Origin: Umezawaea sp049997955
GTDB lineage: Bacteria; Actinomycetota; Actinomycetes; Mycobacteriales; Pseudonocardiaceae
DNA length: 64,000 bases
Direction of reading: 5' to 3'
Assembly: GCA_049997955.1 (NCBI GenBank)
Contig: JAEBDY010000002.1
Span: 558,001-622,000 of the forward strand
Made by a program: the position numbers and the translations under genes. Position 1 is the first letter of the stretch, and each line of letters starts with the position of its first letter. Below the pieces are notes generated by a model. That model made no database searches, had not been told where the DNA came from, and was given only the letters and a program-made list of their open reading frames with translations. Below are positions 58,906 through 64,000 of the stretch, piece by piece.

Positions 58906-60209
58906 TGGACGTGCTCACGCCGGAACGCGCCGCGCTCGGTCGGGCCCGCTGGTCGATCACCGCGCGGCTGACGCTGCTGACCACGGTGATAGTGCTGCTC
59001 ATCGAGTGCCTCATCTACTTCATCACCGCGAACATGCGCGCGAACGACACCCGCCGCGACCTGCTGTGGACGGTGGAGCACTCGTCGATCTCCAGCCCGC
59101 CCGCGTGCACCTGGCTGGTCGTCCAGCGCGACGGCGTGACGGCCGGGACGGCGGGGCTGCCCGCGGGTTTCCCGTTGCCCGGGAGCCTGCTGAACGTCGA
59201 GGAGCCGCGGTTCGAGGAGGTCCACCGCGACGGCCAGGACTACAGCGTGCTCACGCAGCGGCGCGGCGACGAGGTCGTGCAGGTCGTCTACGACGAGCGG
59301 TTCCACGTGATGGAGCGGCGGAACCTGCTGTTCGCGTTCGCCGTGGCGCTGCTGCTGACCGCGTTGGCGGTGGCCGCCGCCGTGGCGACGGCGAGCAGGT
59401 TCCTGTGCGAGAAGGCGATAGCGCCGCTGAACAACGCCCTGGCGCGGCAGCGGCGGTTCGTCGCCGACGCGAGCCACGAGCTGCGCGCGCCGCTGACGCA
59501 GTTGCACACGCGGGCGCAGTTGTTGGCGCGCAAGGCGGACGCGCTGGAGTGCCCGGAGGCGCTGGCGACCGAGATGCGCCGCCTGGTCAACGGCACCCGA
59601 CAACTCGGCGACGTGGTCGACGACATCCTCCGCTCCGCGCTCTCCGGCGAGCAGCCGGGGACGGACGTGGTCGACCTGGCGGAGGTGGCCGACGAGGTGG
59701 TCGCGGCCGAGGACGCGCGGGCCGCCGAAACGGGACTGGTGCTGAAGGTGCGGCGGGAACCGGGCCGGTTCCTGGTGCCCGGCGCGGAATCGGCGCTGCG
59801 CCGCGTGGTGACCGCGCTGGTGGACAACGCGATCGGTCACACGCCCGCGGGCGGGAGCGTCGTGGTGACGTTGGAGACGCCGACCGCGGACGTGGTCCGG
59901 CTGTCGGTGCGCGACAGCGGGGTGGGGTTCGACCAGGCGGACGGGCGGTCGCTGTTCGAGCGCTTCCACCGCGGCACGTCCGGGCACGGCCAGCGGTTCG
60001 GCATCGGCCTTTCGCTGGTCCGCGAGGTCGTGGAGGCCCACCGCGGCACGGTGTCCGCCGTGGGCGAGCCCGGTGCGGGCGCGGTGTTCACCGTGGACCT
60101 GCCCGCCGTGGAGCCCCTGATCCCGTTGCCCCGCCGCGAGTCCGCCTCGGTGACGGAGGCCGCGATCTTCTGGGCGAAGGGCGCGGGGGTTCACATAGCG
60201 CGGCGGTAG
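58905..60209 (+). CDS. membrane sensor histidine kinase
   Basis: 434 residues. Two membrane helices (LTLLTTVIVLLIECLIYFI at 22-40 and LLFAFAVALLLTALAVAAAVATA at 141-163) enclose a small extracellular sensor of about 100 residues. Phospho-acceptor His191 in FVADASHELRAPLTQLHTR; HATPase motifs DNAIGHTPAGG, DSGVGF, GIGLSLVREVVEAH. Partner of the OmpR-type regulator just upstream. Signal unknown. Ends 19 bp inside the convergent LysR gene. Confidence 0.93.
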   Translation: MDVLTPERAALGRARWSITARLTLLTTVIVLLIECLIYFITANMRANDTRRDLLWTVEHSSISSPPACTWLVVQRDGVTAGTAGLPAGFPLPGSLLNVEEPRFEEVHRDGQDYSVLTQRRGDEVVQVVYDERFHVMERRNLLFAFAVALLLTALAVAAAVATASRFLCEKAIAPLNNALARQRRFVADASHELRAPLTQLHTRAQLLARKADALECPEALATEMRRLVNGTRQLGDVVDDILRSALSGEQPGTDVVDLAEVADEVVAAEDARAAETGLVLKVRREPGRFLVPGAESALRRVVTALVDNAIGHTPAGGSVVVTLETPTADVVRLSVRDSGVGFDQADGRSLFERFHRGTSGHGQRFGIGLSLVREVVEAHRGTVSAVGEPGAGAVFTVDLPAVEPLIPLPRRESASVTEAAIFWAKGAGVHIARR

Positions 60210-61141
60210 TCGACGACGCGGAACGGCGGCGTCGGTCGGCGGGCGCGGAAGCGCTCGTCGGACGCGGACGTGACGAGTTCGGTGGCGATGGCGGCCAGCG
60301 GCGAGCCGGGCTGCCAGACCAGCATCGTGCGGCACCACAGGGGTTCGTCGACGAGGTGGCGGAACACCACACCGGGCACGGGGCCGGTGGCGGTCGGGAA
60401 CAGGCCGACGGTCGTGCCGGAGCCGACGATGGTCGCGGCGGTGCCGTGGTCGGCGCCGAAGTGGCGGAACCGCGGCGCGAACCCGGCGCGTTCGCACGCC
60501 GTGCGCAGGCTGTGCCGGAGCCCGCCCGCCTTGTCGGCGGGCGCGATCCAGTCGTACTCGGCGAGGTGCGCGAGCCGGAGCCGGTCGCGGTCCGCCTCGG
60601 GGTGGTTCGCGTGCAGGCCGACCAGCAGCGGTTCCACGCCGAGGTCGCGGACGACCAGCCGGTGCGAGCGGGGCGCGGGCGCGTCCGGGTACTCGGTGAT
60701 CACCGCGAGGTCCAGCCGCGCCGTGCGCACGAGGTCCACGACGGCCTCCGAGCTCTCCTCCACGTAGGTGACCTGCTCGTGCTCCGGCAGCAGACCGCGC
60801 AACGCCGCCGCGACGGTGGAGATCCACGGGCTGTCCACACCGCCCAGCCGGACCGCCGACGTGGACCCGCCGCTGTGCGCGCGGGTCCGCGCCGACGCGA
60901 TCAGGTCGTCGAACCCGCTGATCAGCACCCGCGCGCCGAGCAGGACGTGGGTGCCCAGCTCGGTCGGCTCGACCCCGTGCGGGCGGCGGACGAACAGCGG
61001 TGCGCCCAACTCGCGCTCGATCCGGCCCAGCTGCGCGGTGAGGCCGGACTGGGCGATCCGCAGCGCCGCCGCGGCCCGGCTGATGCTGCCCGCCTCCGCC
61101 ACGGCCACGACGACCTGCAGATGCCGAAGTCCCAACTCCAT
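60191..61141 (-). CDS. LysR-family transcriptional regulator
   Basis: 316 residues. Helix-turn-helix LRHLQVVVAVAEAGSISRAAAALRIAQSGLTAQLGRIERELGAPLFVRRPHGVEPTELG, followed by a periplasmic-binding-like effector domain (about 95-300). Last gene of a leftward unit FMN reductase, MFS pump, LysR (7 bp after the pump). Being co-transcribed with an efflux pump next to a biosynthetic gene suggests control of export or of the cluster. Confidence 0.92.
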   Translation of the reverse strand: MELGLRHLQVVVAVAEAGSISRAAAALRIAQSGLTAQLGRIERELGAPLFVRRPHGVEPTELGTHVLLGARVLISGFDDLIASARTRAHSGGSTSAVRLGGVDSPWISTVAAALRGLLPEHEQVTYVEESSEAVVDLVRTARLDLAVITEYPDAPAPRSHRLVVRDLGVEPLLVGLHANHPEADRDRLRLAHLAEYDWIAPADKAGGLRHSLRTACERAGFAPRFRHFGADHGTAATIVGSGTTVGLFPTATGPVPGVVFRHLVDEPLWCRTMLVWQPGSPLAAIATELVTSASDERFRARRPTPPFRVVDYRRAM

Positions 61142-61148
61142 GACGCCC

Positions 61149-62672
61149 TCACCTGTCCGGTCGGAAACACCTGATGACGAACGCGACCCCGACCAGCGAC
61201 AGCAGCGTCGCCCAGGTCGAGGAGGTGTACATCGCTTGCAGGAACGCGTGGTTCGCGGCGTCGAGCAGCCACGGTTCGCGCGCGGCGGCGGCCACGGCCC
61301 TGGCTCCCTGCGCCGATTCGGCCGCCTGGTCGCGGACGCCCTCCGGCAGTCGCGGCAGGACCGGGGCGATCTGCCGGTGGTAGCTCGCGGTCAGCACGGA
61401 GCCGAGGACGGCGGTGCCGAGGGCGCCGCCGACCTGCCGCATGGCGCTGTTGATCGCCGCGCCCGCGCCGCTCACCCGCGGCGGCAGGACGGCCATCATC
61501 GCGGTGGTGATCGGCGCGCTGATCATGCCCATGCCGAAGCCCTGGACCACGAGCATCACCAGGAGCAGGGGGATGGACGTGGTCCGGTCGAAGGTCACGT
61601 AGCTCGCGAACGTCGCCGTGGCGAGCAGCATCCCGCCCACGACCGTCCAGCGAACCGTGAGGAAGGCGGTGATCCGCGGCGACACCAGGTTGCCGACGAC
61701 GATGCCCACCGCGGCGGCGACCATCACCAGACCGGCGCCCAGCGGTGTAAGCCCCCGGATGCCCTGGAGGTAGAACGCCGTGGCGAACAGCTGGCCGGTG
61801 AGGCCGAAGAAGGTGAACAGCAGGGCGATGCTGCCGCCGGTGAACTGCCGCACGCCGAACAGCCGCACGTCGAAGCTCGGGTGTTCGGCGGAGCGCTGCA
61901 CCAGCACGAACCAGGTCAGCAGCAGGACCCCGAGCACCAGCGGGACGAGCACGCCGACGGCCAGCCAGTCCGCGCGCTGCCCGCCCTCGACGATCCCGTA
62001 GACGAGGCTGCCCAGGCCCAGCACGGAAAGCACCAGGCCGAACGGGTCGAGCGGGCGCCGGTCCGCGGAGCTCAGCCGGGGCACGAACGCCACCACACCG
62101 GCCAGGCAGGCCAGCACGACCGGCACGTTGACCAGGAACACCGAGCCCCACCAGAACCGGGCCAGCAGCGCGCCGCCCAGCACCGGGCCCAGTGCCACGC
62201 CGAGGCCGCTTGCCGACGCCCACAGCGCGATGGCCTTCGACCGCTGTGCCTCGGACGTGGTGCGGACGATGATCGACAGCGTGGCGGGCATCAGCAGCGC
62301 GCTGCCCAGCCCCATCGCGCCGCGGGTCGCGATCAGCTCGACGGCGCTGGTGCTGAACGCGGCGAACGCCGACGCCACCGAGAACAGGACCAGACCGGCG
62401 AACAGGGTGGCGCGCGGGCCGTAGCGGTCGCCGAGCGCACCGCCAGCGAACATCGCCGACGCCAGCACCAGCGAGTACGAACTGCTCGCCCAGGCCAGCT
62501 CCCCCGCGTTCGCGCCGAGGCCGCGCACCGGGTCGGCGAGCGTCTCCATCGCGATGTTGAGGATGGAGTTGTCCAGCCAGAGCAGCATGTGGGCGGCGAC
62601 CGCGACGGTGACGACCGCCCACGTCCGCGTGGTCCCCCGCCGCTCCCCGGTGACGTCGGAAACCCTTTTCAC
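61149..62672 (-). CDS. DHA2-family MFS drug efflux transporter
   Basis: 507 residues, about 14 membrane helices. EmrB/QacA features: LLWLDNSILNIAMETLADP, SYSLVLASAMFAGGALGDRYGPRATLF (motif A), GALLMPATLSII-like ALLMPATLSIIVRTTSEAQRSKAIALWAS, and motif C GLGVALGPVLGGALL. Proton-driven export of drugs or the product of the adjacent cluster. ATGA overlap with the upstream FMN reductase gene. Confidence 0.93.
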   Translation of the reverse strand: MKRVSDVTGERRGTTRTWAVVTVAVAAHMLLWLDNSILNIAMETLADPVRGLGANAGELAWASSSYSLVLASAMFAGGALGDRYGPRATLFAGLVLFSVASAFAAFSTSAVELIATRGAMGLGSALLMPATLSIIVRTTSEAQRSKAIALWASASGLGVALGPVLGGALLARFWWGSVFLVNVPVVLACLAGVVAFVPRLSSADRRPLDPFGLVLSVLGLGSLVYGIVEGGQRADWLAVGVLVPLVLGVLLLTWFVLVQRSAEHPSFDVRLFGVRQFTGGSIALLFTFFGLTGQLFATAFYLQGIRGLTPLGAGLVMVAAAVGIVVGNLVSPRITAFLTVRWTVVGGMLLATATFASYVTFDRTTSIPLLLVMLVVQGFGMGMISAPITTAMMAVLPPRVSGAGAAINSAMRQVGGALGTAVLGSVLTASYHRQIAPVLPRLPEGVRDQAAESAQGARAVAAAAREPWLLDAANHAFLQAMYTSSTWATLLSLVGVAFVIRCFRPDR

Positions 62673-63274
62673 GACTTCAGCGCCCGCTTGCCCTCGACGA
62701 CGATCCGCGCGTACGTCGCGACCCTCCGGCCCAGGTATTCGGCGGTGTCGAGATCCGCCTTGTGCATCAGTTCCGGTCCTTCATCGGTGTTGGACTGCGC
62801 GGCGACGCCGAGCGAGAAGCCCAGCCGGTTCAGGTCGTGCTCGCTGCCTTTGGTGGAGCTCCACCCGGAACGCAGGCCGAGGTTGACCCACACCATTCCG
62901 TGCTGGGCGGCGAAGGTGGTGAAGTACCCGAGCGTCCCGGACTTGTCACCGGCCTTCGCGCCCGAGTTCGTGAAGCCCGCGGCCAGCTTGTCCTGCCAGC
63001 GCCGGGTCAGCCAGCGCCTGCTGCTGGCCTCGGCGAACCGGTGGAACGCGGCCGACGCCGACCCCATGTACGTCGGGGCGCCGAAGATGACCGCGTCCGC
63101 GTCGTCGAGCTGGAACCACTGCTCAGGAGTGATGTCGTCGACCGCGATGGACACGACGTGGGTGTCGGCGACCCCTTGGGCGCCCTGCCGCACGGCGGCG
63201 GCGAGCTTCCCCGTGTGGCCGCGCCCGTCGTGGCACGCCACGACCACGTGCACCGGATCCGTCGACAAGCTCAA
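62669..63274 (-). CDS. flavodoxin-fold NAD(P)H/FMN oxidoreductase
   Basis: 201 residues from TTG 63274, chosen because GGAGG lies 5 nt upstream; a farther ATG would add unrelated residues. WrbA/flavodoxin-like fold: VHVVVACHDGRGHTGKLAAAV (FMN phosphate loop), DDADAVIFGAPTYMGSASAAFHRFAEA, and the region NSGAKAGDKSGTLGYFTTFAAQHGMVWVNLGL. Reduces quinones or supplies reduced flavin. First gene of the leftward unit with the efflux pump and LysR regulator; a detoxifying or tailoring role near a biosynthetic cluster is inferred. Confidence 0.88.
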   Translation of the reverse strand: MSLSTDPVHVVVACHDGRGHTGKLAAAVRQGAQGVADTHVVSIAVDDITPEQWFQLDDADAVIFGAPTYMGSASAAFHRFAEASSRRWLTRRWQDKLAAGFTNSGAKAGDKSGTLGYFTTFAAQHGMVWVNLGLRSGWSSTKGSEHDLNRLGFSLGVAAQSNTDEGPELMHKADLDTAEYLGRRVATYARIVVEGKRALKS

Positions 63275-63562
63275 GGCAACCTCCCGCTCTCCGTCGAGAC
63301 TTGGGAACACCGCGAATCTGCCACGAGAAAATGAGAAACTTCTTAGAACCCCGACATGGTCGCGAACCGTCCGAATGGCGGTACGACGCCGGTCCCTCCC
63401 GTGCCGGTAAATAGGGGTCGTTTCGACTGAACCGGCATAACTGCCGAGTTATCGACAAGAGTTATTTGTCCGCCGTCGACGGCCGTGGCTAGCCTGACGA
63501 CCTAGCGATTCCCTTTCACTTCCTTCGCTGAACCAGTTTTCGAAAAGGGAGGTGCGGACGGC
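63275..63562. promoter_or_regulatory. divergent promoter region at the edge of the biosynthetic cluster
   Basis: 288 bp, clearly richer in A+T than the genes on either side, between divergent operons. Contains ATAACTGCCGAGTTAT (63437-63452) and a GACAA/TTGTC inverted repeat (63454-63458, 63466-63470). No gene seen. Confidence 0.6.
63437..63452. promoter_or_regulatory. palindromic operator candidate before the GriI-like gene
   Basis: ATAACTGCCGAGTTAT, perfect 6-bp arms around 4 bp, 110 bp upstream of the start. Candidate site for the nearby LysR protein or a cluster regulator. Confidence 0.5.
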
Positions 63563-64000
63563 ATGACGAATACCGGGAAGCTATTCCGGATGCGCCGGTT
63601 GTCCTCGGCGAACGACGGAAGGCACCTGTTCGTCCCGCTGGACCACAGCGTGTCCGACGGCCCGGTCGTGCCCCACGACCGGTGGCACGACCTGCTCCGC
63701 GGCCTGGTGGAGGGCGGCGCCGACGCGCTCATCGTCCACAAGGGACGGGCGAGGCTGGTGCCACCGCGGATCCTGGCGGCGTGCGCGCTCGTGGTGCACC
63801 TCAGCGCGGGCACCGCCCACGCCGCGGACACCAACGCCAAGGTGCTCGTCGGCGACGCCGAGGACGCGCTGCGGCTGGGCGCCGACGCGGTCAGCGTGCA
63901 CGTGAACATCGGGTCCGACACCGAGGAGCGGCAGCTCGCCGACCTCGGCGCGGTCGCGACGGCGTGCGACGCCTGGGGGCTGCCGCTGATCGCGATGATC
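63563..64000 (+). CDS. GriI-like aldolase (2-amino-3,7-dideoxyheptulosonate-synthase family), 3' end outside window
   Basis: 146 residues visible from ATG 63563 (GGGAGGT about 9 nt upstream), still open at the window end. MTNTGKLFRMRRLSSANDGRHLFVPLDHSVSDGP, then GGADALIVHKGRARLVPP, VVHLSAGTAHAADTNAKVLVGDAEDALRLGADAVSVHVNIGSDTEERQLADLGAVA and WGLPLIAMI match GriI of grixazone biosynthesis and related DhnA/FbaB-type aldolases. GriI joins aspartate semialdehyde to a C3 unit en route to 3-amino-4-hydroxybenzoate. A GriH-like partner is expected just beyond the edge. Probable first gene of a secondary-metabolite cluster. Confidence 0.88.
   Translation, partial: MTNTGKLFRMRRLSSANDGRHLFVPLDHSVSDGPVVPHDRWHDLLRGLVEGGADALIVHKGRARLVPPRILAACALVVHLSAGTAHAADTNAKVLVGDAEDALRLGADAVSVHVNIGSDTEERQLADLGAVATACDAWGLPLIAMI

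Noticed and set aside
60768..63410. Long plus-strand frame opposite LysR, the MFS pump and the FMN reductase
   Set aside because: His/Arg/Gln-rich antisense frame; the three minus-strand genes have clear domains and coupled starts.
1..64000. tRNA, rRNA, riboswitch or replication-origin features
   Set aside because: No cloverleaf with T-loop, no rRNA segments, no DnaA-box cluster and no cobalamin or TPP riboswitch core were seen by eye; a covariance-model scan would be needed to exclude weak ones.

Overview
The window is 64 kb of high-G+C actinobacterial chromosome. GTG and TTG starts, Tat and lipoprotein signals, NucS, an IcmA/MeaB/epimerase/crotonyl-CoA reductase set, a DhaKLM kinase, several DUF3558-type lipoproteins and a GriI-like enzyme at the right edge fit the family Pseudonocardiaceae (for example Saccharothrix, Lentzea or Actinosynnema). 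That placement is inferred from gene content, not from a marker gene. No rRNA or tRNA gene, insertion sequence, CRISPR array or origin was seen.

Left part (1-11.4 kb): the 3' end of glgB; a damaged island in which a RelA/SpoT-like toxin fragment with a small downstream partner meets an ALF-repeat/ricin-lectin gene head to head, both apparently without their 5' ends; a solitary cas6e; a phosphotransferase that has lost its middle; a GNAT acetyltransferase; and two tandem HExxH zinc-protease lipoproteins. 11.4-19.4 kb: a thioredoxin-fold protein without cysteines, a lipoprotein, a thiamine-binding protein plus isobutyryl-CoA mutase operon, a MarR regulator, an intact phosphotransferase, and an ABC exporter. 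19.5-24.4 kb: a mannoside locus (LacI regulator, mannose-6-phosphate isomerase, GH92 mannosidase) whose sugar ABC transporter has been reduced to a fused stub. 24.8-32.5 kb: a conserved hypothetical protein, a secreted peptidase, a frameshifted Tat-exported amidohydrolase, and a DevS/DevR-like two-component pair beside a PPOX protein.

32.6-45 kb: a metabolic core for branched and C4/C5 acyl-CoA (meaB, thiolase, methylmalonyl-CoA epimerase, crotonyl-CoA carboxylase/reductase, a double-domain 3-hydroxyacyl-CoA dehydrogenase), a coiled-coil polarity-type protein, and small regulators. Four TACC-N4-GGTA palindromes lie in front of icmA, thiolase/epimerase, ccr and the dehydrogenase and may tie these dispersed genes into one regulon. 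44.9-53.4 kb: PTS-dependent dihydroxyacetone kinase (dhaKLM), an iron-siderophore binding lipoprotein behind an iron-box-like palindrome, an aldehyde dehydrogenase, a DUF3558 lipoprotein, a 41-residue small gene, and a sodium/solute symporter with a small membrane partner. 53.6-60.2 kb: a DUF1906 protein, a TetR regulator, nucS, NUDIX and GNAT genes, and an OmpR/kinase pair. 60.2-64 kb: LysR, a DHA2 efflux pump, an FMN reductase, and the start of a GriI-type gene for 3-amino-4-hydroxybenzoate, probably the edge of a biosynthetic gene cluster.

The most unusual feature is a family of six intergenic elements of 102-109 bp (10824, 10977, 24475, 39852, 40116, 56065). Each has short terminal inverted repeats and a central 24-26 bp stem whose inner half and 9-nt loop are conserved, while the outer part of the stem differs from copy to copy yet (in five of six) stays perfectly self-complementary. 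They sit at gene 3' ends, two of the four loci carrying an inverted pair, and are surrounded by degenerate tandem repeats.
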